A stretch of 38,546 nt of DNA, taken from NCBI GenBank assembly GCA_016865935.1, contig VGOB01000018.1, positions 1 through 38,546 of the forward strand, given 5' to 3'. The position numbers and the translations under genes are program-made. The DNA comes from Chloroflexota bacterium. Its GTDB lineage: Bacteria > Chloroflexota > Anaerolineae > UBA4142. Of this stretch, positions 1 to 7,850 are shown one piece after another. Within the stretch, counting starts at the first letter, position 1. The number at the start of each line of letters is the position of its first letter. Below the pieces are notes generated by a model. The model was not told where the DNA came from. It made no database searches and saw nothing but the letters and a program-made list of their open reading frames with translations.

Positions 1-461
1 GCGACGACGAAAGAGATCGCTAGCATTCCGCCGCAAAAAAACGCCAGCGCGCGTTCGAACCGCGAAATGGCTGCTAATCGAATCGAACGCGCGTCGCGCC
101 CAATCGTCATCAAGTCGGCGCGCAAAATGAACGCGGTGAGTAACAACAGGACCCAGAATAAAAGTGGAGTGAGCCAGCCGATCAATCCAAGTCCGAATGT
201 CGCAAACGAAATCAATCCCAGTCCTAAACCCGTCGAAAAAACAATGGCTTGAAGTGGGGAGTCGAACGGCAAGCCGCACAACACGCGACGTCCCAGCGCG
301 GCGGCAAGCGCGACGAGCGCGCCCGCGACGATCACATCCCCCAACGCGTTCAAAATCGCCAGCGCGTTCTCCGCGCTGAATGGTTTGTGGACGATGTAAT
401 AGTTGAGTGTGACGAGAAAAATCCACGTCAACGCAAGCGCGATCAACAAGACGCGTTTCAT
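1..461 (-). CDS. Polytopic membrane protein, N-terminal part (runs off the left edge)
   Basis: The frame is open from an ATG at 461 to the window edge, giving about 153 residues. It starts MKRVLLIALALTWIFLV, a membrane segment, and continues with at least three further hydrophobic segments rich in Leu, Gly and Ala. The start overlaps the stop of the preceding gene as ATGA (458-461), with a GAGGAAA ribosome site just upstream, so translational coupling is likely. It is the last visible gene of a leftward run with two GT-C-type glycosyltransferases. It may be another polytopic glycan or lipid-glycan enzyme, but no catalytic motif lies in the visible part. Family not recognised. Confidence 0.7.
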   Translation of the reverse strand, partial: MKRVLLIALALTWIFLVTLNYYIVHKPFSAENALAILNALGDVIVAGALVALAAALGRRVLCGLPFDSPLQAIVFSTGLGLGLISFATFGLGLIGWLTPLLFWVLLLLTAFILRADLMTIGRDARSIRLAAISRFERALAFFCGGMLAISFVV

Positions 462-1471
462 TGTGTTTCCTCGCGCGCCAGAAAATAGAGCGCGGCAAGT
501 GGGATGAGCGCGTAACCGCCGCCAAAGCCGCCCAGCGCGCCATCCAACCAGTACGCGCCCAGCGCAGCGAGGACAAGCGCGATCAGTTCACTCGGCTTGC
601 GCAGCAATGGGATCAGAGTCACCGCGCTCCCGGCGTATAGCACCGGCATCAATTCCAAATTGAGTGATTGAACCGCGCCGACGCGATCACGCCCGCGCCG
701 AAACGCGCGCCAAAATAGTATCGCCGTCGCCAGCGCGAACGCGCCGAAGATCAAGTAACCCAATCCACCGATGCGCCACCACGCCCACAGACTCGCGATC
801 AGCAATTGGATTTGCGCGCCTCCTTCGCTAGCACGCTCCGGCAACGCGGCGATCATCTTCAAGACCCAATCCGGCTGGAGCAAGAATGCTGGCAAACAAA
901 ACACGATCAACGCACCGCCGAACGTCAGCAGATTTTTTCGATCCCGCACGATGATCCAACGCGCTAACAAATAGAGCGCGGCGAGCAAAGTGACCTGGGG
1001 TTTGACAAGCGTCAAGACAATACCTAGTCCGGCAAACCCAGGACGATTCTCCAACATCCACACCAGCGGAAAGATCAGCCAGAGGTCAACCATTCCGTCG
1101 CCCACCGCGAACCACAACGGCGGAAAAAGAAATAACAACAACGCGGCTGGACCGAGTCGGCGCAAGATGTACGCGAGCGGAAATAAGACCCAGATCAAAC
1201 GAAACCAATCCGGCATGAATGAAAGCGGCACGAACACCCACAACTGCGTGGGCAGCGGGTACCACGTGTCAATCGGATGCGCGCCATACGAATGTGGATC
1301 AGCGCGCAGCGCGTTGCCCATCGCGACGTATCTGCCGTAATCGTACGGATGCCACACTTGCAGCACGCGCGGCAAAAAAAGAATGAGTTCAATCGCGACG
1401 ATCATGCCCGCGACGATCAATAGTGCGATTAGCCACTTGCGCCGCGTCGGAACAAGATGCCAGCGAGTCAT
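458..1471 (-). CDS. GT87-like (DUF2029) polytopic glycosyltransferase
   Basis: The product is about 337 residues if translation starts at MTRWHLVPTRRKW. That ATG forms an ATGA overlap with the stop of the upstream gene, and GGGGTGA lies ahead of it. A longer frame extends upstream but lacks such support. The protein has about nine hydrophobic segments. The early YDYGRYVAMGNAL stretch, the WYPLPTQLWVFVPLS segment and the later LTLVKPQVTLLAALY resemble the DUF2029/GT87 family of polyprenyl-phosphate-sugar-dependent mannosyltransferases. Acceptor and donor cannot be deduced. Its neighbours are a GT-C enzyme and a DUF362 protein, which fits an envelope glycolipid locus. Family assignment is moderately sure; function is inferred. 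Confidence 0.65.
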   Translation of the reverse strand: MTRWHLVPTRRKWLIALLIVAGMIVAIELILFLPRVLQVWHPYDYGRYVAMGNALRADPHSYGAHPIDTWYPLPTQLWVFVPLSFMPDWFRLIWVLFPLAYILRRLGPAALLLFLFPPLWFAVGDGMVDLWLIFPLVWMLENRPGFAGLGIVLTLVKPQVTLLAALYLLARWIIVRDRKNLLTFGGALIVFCLPAFLLQPDWVLKMIAALPERASEGGAQIQLLIASLWAWWRIGGLGYLIFGAFALATAILFWRAFRRGRDRVGAVQSLNLELMPVLYAGSAVTLIPLLRKPSELIALVLAALGAYWLDGALGGFGGGYALIPLAALYFLAREETQ

Positions 1472-2982
1472 CGCGCGATCACCCCGCGTCGCTGGAACAA
1501 AATCCAGGTTCGGATGCCATCGTCGTACCGGCGCATTTCCTCGTAATTGTTCGACAGCCAAGACCGCGCCACCGGATCGGCTTCGAGTTTTTCCAATTCC
1601 CAAGTTTTCCAAGCGACATAGTAATCCGGCGTGAACGCCTGTAAGATGCCCAGGATATTTATATCACCGGGCGTCGAACGATTCAGCGCGACCACGCGCG
1701 GGGACACCAAACCGCCTTCGTCAATGATGTAGCGCTCCGAATACCAACCAACCGCGCCGATGGACTCGAGCGCGACGGTCGCCGATGTCGGCGTATTGTC
1801 GCGCAGCCAAACGCCCAGCGGCTGACCGATTTCGCGCTCAAACGCGGATTCGACTTGCGCGTCCACCGACACGCCAAGAAATGAAACGATCACAAGCAGG
1901 CACGCCAAGATCAGCGCCGCGATCTGCCACGCACGGCGGGGGATCGTTTGGAATGCGCGCGCCATCGTAGGAATCGCGCATACGCGCTTGTAACCTTCGT
2001 AAACCCCGAGGCAAACGAACAGGAAGAAGATCGGCATCAGCGGCGCATAATACCAACCATAAGGTCCGCCGCGCGCCAGTGTAAAAGCAATCAAATAAAG
2101 CGCAAACCAACCGGCGAAAACCAAAAGCATCGCGCGCGTTTTGTTCGTCAACGCCGCAATCAATCCAACCAGGAAAAGTGAGATGACGATGATACCGCCA
2201 AGCAAACCGCCGCGAATGAAAAACACTCGAAAAAAATCTAGTCCCCAGTCCAGCACGCCGGACACTTGATAAGAGAGCGCTTTTGCGCTGACCGAATTGG
2301 GGATCGGTGAGCCAAAGTATCCGAGCGCGAAGATCGTCCACGCGGCTTGGCACGCGACGATCACGCTCAACGCTTTGAGCAAATCCGTGCGACTGCCGCC
2401 GCGAATCATTCCAACAATCGCGACCACCGCCACCGCCAACCATCCGTCGGGGCGCGTCAGGACGAGCAACCCTCCCGCGCAACCGAGCGCAAGCCATCGT
2501 CGGCGCGCCAAGTTATTTTGCGCGCCGAGAAACAGAGTCAACAAAGCCAGAAAGGTGTACAGTCCCGTCTCCATTCCCGTCGCGGCATAAAAAATGTTAT
2601 ACGGCGACGTGACGAACAAAACTGCAACCGCGCCAGCCAGCACGCGCGATCCAAACCGGCGCATCAACACATAGAGCAAAACTGCCGACGCGGCATCGGC
2701 GACGATGTTCAGTAATTTGCCGATGACAATGAGATCGAATCCGCCAGCGCCGAATAACGCAAGCAGCAAAGTATAGAGCGGCGTCGTCGTGCCAAGTACT
2801 GATTCTCCGGCATTATAGACGAATCCCAAACCCGCGACAAGGTTGCGCACGTAACGAAACGTGATGAACGCGTCGTCAACCGTCGCGTACGTGAATGGCA
2901 AACGCATGACGACGGTGAACACGAACAACACCGCCACATCGAAAAACGGAACGCGCTTGTGTCCTATCGCTTGGTCAATCAT
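1468..2982 (-). CDS. GT-C superfamily membrane glycosyltransferase (ArnT/AftB-like)
   Basis: About 504 residues from ATG 2982, chosen because GGGGTGA precedes it and it lies 10 nt after the stop of the DUF362 gene. After the first membrane helix the loop reads TVDDAFITFRYVRNLVAGLG, with an Asp-Asp pair where GT-C enzymes carry their catalytic acidic motif. This is followed by GESVLGTTTPLYTLLLAL. Many hydrophobic segments follow, then a soluble C-terminal part of about 100 residues ending LFQRRGVIAR. Such proteins transfer a sugar from a polyprenyl-phosphate donor to the outer face of the membrane. The specific sugar is unknown. Overlaps the next gene by 4 nt. Confidence 0.7.
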   Translation of the reverse strand: MIDQAIGHKRVPFFDVAVLFVFTVVMRLPFTYATVDDAFITFRYVRNLVAGLGFVYNAGESVLGTTTPLYTLLLALFGAGGFDLIVIGKLLNIVADAASAVLLYVLMRRFGSRVLAGAVAVLFVTSPYNIFYAATGMETGLYTFLALLTLFLGAQNNLARRRWLALGCAGGLLVLTRPDGWLAVAVVAIVGMIRGGSRTDLLKALSVIVACQAAWTIFALGYFGSPIPNSVSAKALSYQVSGVLDWGLDFFRVFFIRGGLLGGIIVISLFLVGLIAALTNKTRAMLLVFAGWFALYLIAFTLARGGPYGWYYAPLMPIFFLFVCLGVYEGYKRVCAIPTMARAFQTIPRRAWQIAALILACLLVIVSFLGVSVDAQVESAFEREIGQPLGVWLRDNTPTSATVALESIGAVGWYSERYIIDEGGLVSPRVVALNRSTPGDINILGILQAFTPDYYVAWKTWELEKLEADPVARSWLSNNYEEMRRYDDGIRTWILFQRRGVIAR

Positions 2983-2992
2983 CGTCGACGAT

Positions 2993-4045
2993 TCACCCCA
3001 TGTGCGGCGGGCGTTCGTACGTGCGCTGGAAACGCGCGAGCGACTCGCCTGCGATTTCGATTTTGCGCGCGTCAATCGCGCCGATGCCTGCCCACGCCGC
3101 AAAGTCGAGATAATCAATTTGCGCGGGCTCGAATCCCATCAACCGCGCAGATGTTGCATCCACCGCGAGCAGATCGCTACCCGCAACGATCACGCCGCTT
3201 GACACCGCATTGCCAAACAGGGGACCGTCGCCTTCCAAGCCGACGATCCCATCCACCACCGCGCACGCGCGCGTTTGCAGTGAATCCGCAAGTTCCGCCA
3301 GCACCGCCGGAATACCTTGAAAGTGCAGCGTATTTTTGGGCCAGCCGTATTTGATGCCCGGCACGATGCCAAAAAAATTCTTGATGCTGACCGAAATCTG
3401 CGTCCAGTGATGCGTTTTCATTTTCGGAAGCGAGATCAAAACATCCGCATCGCGGATCGTCTGGGCGACGAAGAGCGTTTTGAGTCTTGTGTAACCACCA
3501 CGCAACGGCACCTCGACCAAATCGTCGTAGTTGAGGTCCACGAACGCGATGCGTTCGCGCGCGAGCAAATCGGTGTACCCCGTCGCATCCAACACGGCTT
3601 GGACATCGCGGCGGAACGTCGTTCCTTCCGCGACGACGATTGCGCGCGCGCCGAGTTCGCGCGCCAGTTGAATCATCGCTTGCGCGACGCGCGGATGCGT
3701 GAAGCATGGCACGCCGTCCACAAAGTCCACCAGGTTCGGCTTGATGACGACGCGCGCGCCGCGCAACTCTGGCATCGCCGCGCTCTGCCACGCCGCGCGT
3801 AACGCGCCTAGCACGTCGGCATCGTACGATGGACACGCGGCAAGCGCGACGCGCGCGTTGGGGGCGAACCAGCGCGCGAGATTGCCGCGCACCATCCAGC
3901 GAAACCACCGGTCGAATCCGACGGGTTCCGTCGCCTTGTATATCACGCCCGCGCCTGCCGCGATGCCGGTCAACAACGCCAAACGCAAAAATGCGCGCCG
4001 CGAGATTGGAGATTGGAGATTAGAGATTGGAGATTGGTGAGACAT
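2993..4045 (-). CDS. DUF362-domain protein with Tat-type signal
   Basis: About 350 residues. The N-terminus holds a twin-arginine motif, SRRAFLRLALLTGIAAGAG, followed by a hydrophobic core, so export by Tat is likely. The mature part contains the DUF362 pattern: VVIKPNLVDFVDG, a THPRVAQAMI segment, LISLPKMKTHHWTQISVSIKN, then GIVGLEGDGPLFG. DUF362 proteins are often annotated as iron-sulfur or uncharacterised, and no CxxC cluster motif is visible here. The n-region before the Arg pair (SPISNLQSPIS) is encoded by a 7-nt repeat array. No ribosome site precedes the ATG, so the exact start is uncertain. Lies downstream of the squalene-cyclase-like gene and upstream of two glycosyltransferases. 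Confidence 0.75.
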   Translation of the reverse strand: MSHQSPISNLQSPISRRAFLRLALLTGIAAGAGVIYKATEPVGFDRWFRWMVRGNLARWFAPNARVALAACPSYDADVLGALRAAWQSAAMPELRGARVVIKPNLVDFVDGVPCFTHPRVAQAMIQLARELGARAIVVAEGTTFRRDVQAVLDATGYTDLLARERIAFVDLNYDDLVEVPLRGGYTRLKTLFVAQTIRDADVLISLPKMKTHHWTQISVSIKNFFGIVPGIKYGWPKNTLHFQGIPAVLAELADSLQTRACAVVDGIVGLEGDGPLFGNAVSSGVIVAGSDLLAVDATSARLMGFEPAQIDYLDFAAWAGIGAIDARKIEIAGESLARFQRTYERPPHMG

Positions 4046-4156
4046 TGGTTCAGGGTTCAGGGTTCAAGGTTCAAGGTTCAAGGTTCAAGGTTCAAGGTTC
4101 AAGGTTCAAAGTTTCAGGTTTCAAGTTTCAGGTTTCAGGTTTCAGGTTTCAGGTTT
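4002..4156. repeat. Two adjoining heptamer arrays (GAGATTG and GGTTCAA types)
   Basis: Positions 4002-4038 repeat GAGATTG about five times, inside the 5' end of the DUF362 gene. Positions 4048-4156 repeat GGTTCAA and then GGTTTCA more than a dozen times, in the gap between that gene and the upstream one. An inverted match to the first array (ATCTCCAATCTCCAATC) occurs at 4271-4287, inside the next gene. No ORF explains the arrays. Confidence 0.9.
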
Positions 4157-4177
4157 TGCGTTTTGCCTTTTCACTTT

Positions 4178-5047
4178 TTACTTTTGACTTGCCATTGCGA
4201 TTGCCGTGATAAATGGATTGCCGTCCCAACTGCCGTCCGCGCGTTGCAACGCATTCAAGCGCGCCAGCGAATCTCCAATCTCCAATCCCCACTCTCTTAA
4301 CGCCCAAATTCCCCACGCGAGTTCGGCGGGCGTTTGGGCGCGCGCAACAGCATCCCGCAAATATTCGATTGCTTTCGCCACCCGCGCTTCGCCCCTCGTC
4401 ACTTGTGCCGCGCGCAACGCGAGCAACGCGATTGCCGTGTCTTGAATCGTCGCCGGAATTTTCTTGTCCAGCATCCAAGGATTGCCGATGTTCCAGCCGC
4501 CGTCGGGACACGCGCGATCGAAAAGATACTGCGCGCCCTCGCGCACGCGCGCGTCCTGAGCGGAATGGAGCGGAGTCGAAGGATCGTGCGCGCCTGCCGC
4601 GACCAGCGCGCAGAGCGCGAGCGCGGTGGGATGCACCCAGGACGCGTCGCCGCGCTGCCAGGGCCAGCCGCCGCGCGCGGAATCAATCTTGTGTAACTCA
4701 CGAATAATGCGGCGCGCGTCGGGATCGGTAACGCGCTGTCCTTCGATGGCGAGCAACCATTGCGCGCCGCGCGCGACCGCATCGCGCGTTTCAGGAAAAT
4801 CGGCGAGCGCGCGAATTGCCCACGCGGTCATCCAGCCGCTTTCCGGATCGAGCGCGGCGATGCCCCACCCGCCATCGGCGCGTTGGAGCGCGAGAAGAAA
4901 ATCGCGTCCGCGCGCGCGCGCGTTTGGATCGGACAACACGAGGAGAACCGCGGCGGTCGGTTCGACATACGACGTTCCGCCAACGCGATAACCCCAGCCG
5001 CCATCGGCGTTTTGCGCGCGCAAAAGAAATTCAGTGGCGTTCGGCAT
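4178..5047 (-). CDS. Prenyltransferase/squalene-oxidase repeat protein (squalene-cyclase-like)
   Basis: About 289 residues built of alpha/alpha-barrel repeats with QW-type motifs: FLLRAQNADGGWGY near the start, FLLALQRADGGWGI, YLFDRACPDGGWNI and LNALQRADGSWDG near the end. Full squalene-hopene cyclases are more than twice as long. The protonating DxDDTA motif is not seen; IQDTAIALLAL occupies a similar context. A cyclase activity therefore cannot be claimed, and it could be a single-barrel scaffold or an isoprenoid-binding protein. It heads the leftward run. A promoter at 5055-5083 would place the transcript start almost at the ATG, implying a leaderless mRNA. A short stretch (WGLEIGDSLA) is encoded by a heptamer-repeat fragment. 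Confidence 0.7.
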   Translation of the reverse strand: MPNATEFLLRAQNADGGWGYRVGGTSYVEPTAAVLLVLSDPNARARGRDFLLALQRADGGWGIAALDPESGWMTAWAIRALADFPETRDAVARGAQWLLAIEGQRVTDPDARRIIRELHKIDSARGGWPWQRGDASWVHPTALALCALVAAGAHDPSTPLHSAQDARVREGAQYLFDRACPDGGWNIGNPWMLDKKIPATIQDTAIALLALRAAQVTRGEARVAKAIEYLRDAVARAQTPAELAWGIWALREWGLEIGDSLARLNALQRADGSWDGNPFITAIAMASQK

Positions 5048-5054
5048 TGGCTAG

Positions 5055-5105
5055 AGAGTACCACGCCCACGCGTGGTTGTCAAGTGGGAAAATTGGTTGT
5101 ATACT
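5055..5105. promoter_or_regulatory. Overlapping divergent promoters between the cyclase-like gene and the lipoprotein gene
   Basis: On the plus strand TTGTCA (5077-5082), a 17-nt spacer and TATACT (5100-5105) precede the lipoprotein gene. On the minus strand TTGACA (5083-5078), a 17-nt spacer and TACTCT (5060-5055) precede the cyclase-like gene. The two -35 boxes are nearly the same base pairs, so both promoters cannot easily be occupied at once. The minus-strand -10 box ends 7 nt before the ATG at 5047. Confidence 0.6.
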
Positions 5106-5143
5106 AGGCGCGTTCGTACCGCTAAATTCCAAAGGAGGAAAAA

Positions 5144-6076
5144 ATGCGTTCATTTGCTTTGCTGATCGTCATTGCGCTGATCGTCATCGCTTGTGAGATT
5201 CCTGCGATCACGATCTCGCTGGGCGCTACGCCCACCCCAACGGTCACTGCCACGCCGACGCTGAATCTGCAAGCGACAGCGGACGCGCAAGCCGCCGCCA
5301 CGGCGAACGCGCAAGCAACCGCCAACGCGCAAGCGACGGCGAACGCGCGCGCGACCGCTGATGCGCGCGCCACCGCCGACGCGCACGCGACCGCGAACGC
5401 GCACGCGCTTGCCACCGCGACCGCGCGCGCGTACGCGACGGCAACCGCGCAAGCACAGGCGACCGCCACCGCGCAAGCCCAAGCCACGGCGAATGCGCGC
5501 GCCGCCGCCACGGCGACGACGAATGCACTCGTCGCCGCGATCAACGCGATGGTGGACGCGCAGACCGCGCGACCGTACACCGTGAAAGAGGAAACGGTGC
5601 CCGGACAACCAGCCCCCTATGTCACTACCTACAACCCCCAACTTGACATGAAGAATTTTGCTGTCGAAGTCGAGGTCGTCAATCCTTCCGACGCAAAAGT
5701 CAATCCCTGGGATTTTGGGATCATCTTTCGGCGGGGCGGCAAAGCCGATCAGTATCGCCTGGTTCTGCGGTCCGACAAAACCTGGGACTTGATCTTGATT
5801 GACGAGAGTCTGGCAGATTCGGTGGATGGCAAACGCATCACGCAAGGCATCATCCCCAATCTCAACCTCGCGCCCGGCGGCACGAACAAATTCCGGCTGG
5901 TCGTCAAAGACACCAACGGTTTTTTGTTTGTCAACGACCAGTACATTGGAGCGATGAGTACCTCGGCGCGGCTGGGTTCTGGGTTCTTCGTGATCGGGAC
6001 TGGCTTTGCTCGGGATTCGATGTTCCCGGGCTTGAAACTCCACTTTAAGAACTTGAACATCAAGTGGCTGCCGTGA
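5144..6076 (+). CDS. Stalked lipoprotein with C-terminal jelly-roll-like domain
   Basis: About 310 residues, with GGAGG (5133-5137) ahead of the ATG. The signal peptide ends in a lipobox (LIVIAC, Cys17). Residues roughly 40-135 are a low-complexity Ala/Thr stalk of ATADAQA- and ATANAQA-type units. The rest (FAVEVEVVNPSDAK, WDFGIIFRRGG, QYRLVLRSDKTWDLI, FRLVVKDTNGFLFVNDQYIG) resembles the beta-sandwich of LamG/DUF1080-like domains, which often bind carbohydrate. It is probably anchored in the cytoplasmic membrane with the domain displayed outside. It has its own promoter and is followed by a terminator. Function unknown. Confidence 0.75.
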   Translation: MRSFALLIVIALIVIACEIPAITISLGATPTPTVTATPTLNLQATADAQAAATANAQATANAQATANARATADARATADAHATANAHALATATARAYATATAQAQATATAQAQATANARAAATATTNALVAAINAMVDAQTARPYTVKEETVPGQPAPYVTTYNPQLDMKNFAVEVEVVNPSDAKVNPWDFGIIFRRGGKADQYRLVLRSDKTWDLILIDESLADSVDGKRITQGIIPNLNLAPGGTNKFRLVVKDTNGFLFVNDQYIGAMSTSARLGSGFFVIGTGFARDSMFPGLKLHFKNLNIKWLP

Positions 6077-6087
6077 CGCCGGATCGA

Positions 6088-6121
6088 AAAAGCGGTTCTC
6101 GAAAAATCGAGAGCCGCTTTT
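6088..6121. terminator. Bidirectional intrinsic terminator
   Basis: AAAAGCGGTTCTCGA (6088-6102), a 4-nt loop and TCGAGAGCCGCTTTT (6107-6121) form a 15-bp stem with one G-T pair. It has A and T tracts on both sides. It separates the converging lipoprotein and FemX-like genes. Confidence 0.85.
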
Positions 6122-6125
6122 GATT

Positions 6126-7247
6126 TCACCCGATTGCGCCGCGCCGCCACGCGACCGCGCGCGTGTAGAGCGCGTACTGCCAACGCGAGAAGACAACATC
6201 GCGCGCGCTGGCGTACTGCACGACCGCGCCGCCGAATCCTTGCTTGAACTGATACAAACCGTGCGCGGGGTGCGCGTCCGCGTCCGTCGTCGCGCCGAGT
6301 CCCCACAAATCATAGCGCGCGCACCCGCGCGCCTTTGCCCACTGCATCGCCGCCCAGTGCAAGGCGTGGTTCGGCATCCGTTCGCGGTGCGCGTTCGACG
6401 ACGCGCCGTACAAGTAAATCGCCTCGCCGCCGAACGCGGTGACGAAGATCATCGCGAGCGGTTCGCGCGCGTACTCGGCGACGAACAACCGCGCGTCCTG
6501 AGCGATAGTCGAAGGATCGCGCGTGGTGAAGAGTTCGAACGCGGCGCGATAATACGCTTCGGAATGGATTGCGAATTGATCGCGCGCGCTGGTGACTTGC
6601 ATCAAGCGATAAAATGCCGCGAGGTCGTCCGCACTCCCTTCGCGCACGATCACACCTTTGCGCTCCGCCAGCCGAATGTTGTAGCGCCATTTGGGTTTCA
6701 TCTGAGCGAGAATCGCGTCAAGATCGGGGGTAAGATCAAGATGAATCGTTGTACGCGGTTGGATCGAATTGGCGAATTGCGAATTGCGAATTGCGAATTG
6801 TGAATTGTGAATTGCGTCGAGCCAGTTCGGTTCGATTTTGAGCGCGAAGGCGCGGCGCGATTTTGCCGCGTCGCACAGCGCATCGAAGAGCGCGGCGACG
6901 GTGTTATGATCGGCAGGGTCAACGACGGGACCGCGCGGGATGTACGCGAACACCAAGCCCAACGGTAGTCGGCGGAACAGAATTTGCGCGCCCGCGATGA
7001 TGGTTTGTGTGTGCGCGCTTTGGCTCATTGGCTCATTGGGCAATTGGCGCATTGCGCTCGGCGCGCCCGCGGTGATCGCGTGATCGCGCGTGACCGCGAC
7101 GCGCGACGCGCGCCAGCCAAAGCGCGTTTTCAATTCGCCCCACGCGGACGATTGCAAAAGGTGTCCGCCGCGCGCCGCGACACAATCGTCCCACGCGCGC
7201 GCGGCGGGGTTTTCGAGGATGCTCACGTTGCTATTCACGGAGACCAT
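6126..7247 (-). CDS. FemAB/FemX-type peptidoglycan bridge aminoacyltransferase
   Basis: About 373 residues from ATG 7247. The order of motifs matches FemABX: WDDCVAARGGHLLQSSAWGELK, then FAYIPRGPV, LDLTPDLDAILAQMKPKWRYNIRLAERKGV, LFVAEYAREPLAMIF, IYLYGASSNAHRERMPNHALHWAAMQWA and a C-terminal YQFKQGFGG. Family members add amino acids from aminoacyl-tRNA to the lipid II stem peptide, fitting the nearby murE and mltG. A TATAAT (7251-7246) overlaps this ATG, so a leaderless start at the in-frame GTG 7238 is also possible. Two repeat arrays lie inside the gene and encode IHNSQFAIRNSQFANS and LPNEPMSQSA, so the enzyme carries repeat-derived insertions. Confidence 0.8.
   Translation of the reverse strand: MVSVNSNVSILENPAARAWDDCVAARGGHLLQSSAWGELKTRFGWRASRVAVTRDHAITAGAPSAMRQLPNEPMSQSAHTQTIIAGAQILFRRLPLGLVFAYIPRGPVVDPADHNTVAALFDALCDAAKSRRAFALKIEPNWLDAIHNSQFAIRNSQFANSIQPRTTIHLDLTPDLDAILAQMKPKWRYNIRLAERKGVIVREGSADDLAAFYRLMQVTSARDQFAIHSEAYYRAAFELFTTRDPSTIAQDARLFVAEYAREPLAMIFVTAFGGEAIYLYGASSNAHRERMPNHALHWAAMQWAKARGCARYDLWGLGATTDADAHPAHGLYQFKQGFGGAVVQYASARDVVFSRWQYALYTRAVAWRRGAIG
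6766..6816. repeat. GAATTGC heptamer array inside the FemX-like gene
   Basis: About seven copies of GAATTGC/GAATTGT in tandem. Because three heptamers equal seven codons, the array is read as a 7-residue protein repeat (NSQFAIR) without breaking the frame. Confidence 0.9.
7019..7055. repeat. Short CATTGG-type array inside the FemX-like gene
   Basis: GGCTCATT, GGCTCATT and then GCAATTGGCGCATTG form a degenerate 8-nt-type array in frame within the N-terminal third of the FemX-like gene. Confidence 0.7.
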
Positions 7248-7255
7248 TATAACAC

Positions 7256-7331
7256 AAAAGACAAGGGGACAGGGAGATACGGCGACACGGAGAATTTTCG
7301 CCTTGTCCCCGTGTCTCCTTGTCTCCCCGCC
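7256..7331. repeat. Inverted-arm repeat (ACAAGGGGACAGGGAGA / TTGTCTCCCC)
   Basis: A purine-rich left arm (7261-7292) is matched by a pyrimidine-rich right arm (7303-7330) built of TTGTCCCC, GTGTCTCC and TTGTCTCC units, giving a potential hairpin. It fills the gap between the divergent FemX-like and nuoA genes, upstream of the nuoA promoter. Confidence 0.8.
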
Positions 7332-7344
7332 AGAACTTTGCGAT

Positions 7345-7373
7345 TTCACAAATCCGAATGGGTGTGGTATAAT
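7345..7373 (+). promoter_or_regulatory. Promoter of the nuo operon
   Basis: TTCACA (7345-7350), a 17-nt spacer and TATAAT (7368-7373), preceded by GTGTGG as an extended -10. Only one base departs from the sigma-70 consensus hexamers. Transcription would start near 7380, about 40 nt before nuoA. Confidence 0.8.
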
Positions 7374-7421
7374 ATTCCTGTTCCATTTGCAATTATCATC
7401 TCTACGAAGGAGTAGCCGCCC

Positions 7422-7796
7422 GTGCTTGACGAATATGGAATAGTTGCCCTCTTCGCTTTTGTGGCAGTCGTTTTCCCCGCGATTCCTCTGCTGATGGCGT
7501 GGGTGATTCGCCCCAAAAAACCAAACAAGTCCAAGCGCGCCACGTACGAATGCGGACTTGAATTCGAAGATTTCCCCGCAGAAGCGCAAAACGTTTGGGT
7601 GCAATTTCGCGTCCAGTATTTCATCTACGCGCTGATCTTCGTCGTTTTCGACATCGAAGTCGTCTTCCTCTATCCCTGGGCTGTCGCGTACAACGCGCTC
7701 GGTTTGTTCGCGCTGATCGAAATGGTCATCTTTCTCGGCATCCTCGCGCTGGCGTTGGCGTACGCGTGGCGCAAGGGACTGTTGGAATGGACGTAA
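7422..7796 (+). CDS. nuoA: NADH-quinone oxidoreductase subunit A
   Basis: 124 residues from a GTG at 7422, with GAAGGAG (7406-7412) upstream. Three membrane helices are evident. The signature YECGLEFED in the helix 1-2 loop and QYFIYALIFVVFDIEVVFLYPWA are diagnostic. NuoA sits at the junction of the membrane and peripheral arms of complex I, beside the quinone site, together with NuoH and NuoB. It is the first gene of the operon and is followed directly by nuoH, not by nuoB as in the usual order. Confidence 0.96.
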   Translation: MLDEYGIVALFAFVAVVFPAIPLLMAWVIRPKKPNKSKRATYECGLEFEDFPAEAQNVWVQFRVQYFIYALIFVVFDIEVVFLYPWAVAYNALGLFALIEMVIFLGILALALAYAWRKGLLEWT

Positions 7797-7797
7797 T

Positions 7798-7848
7798 CCA
7801 AGTTCAAAGTTCAAAGTTTCAAGTTCAACGTTGAACATGAACCTTTAA
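7798..7848. repeat. AGTTCAA array with short palindrome
   Basis: AAGTTCAAAGTTCAAAGTTTC is followed by GTTCAACGTTGAAC, a 14-nt perfect palindrome. It occupies the whole nuoA-nuoH gap, the place where nuoBCD would be expected. Confidence 0.85.
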
Positions 7849-7850
7849 AC

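Noticed and set aside
4002-4156. Possible CRISPR array
   Set aside because: Units are 7 nt with no spacers, and no cas genes are in the window.
7248-7838. N-terminal extension of the FemX-like gene
   Set aside because: The extension is antisense to nuoA and its promoter; the FemABX homology starts right after ATG 7247.
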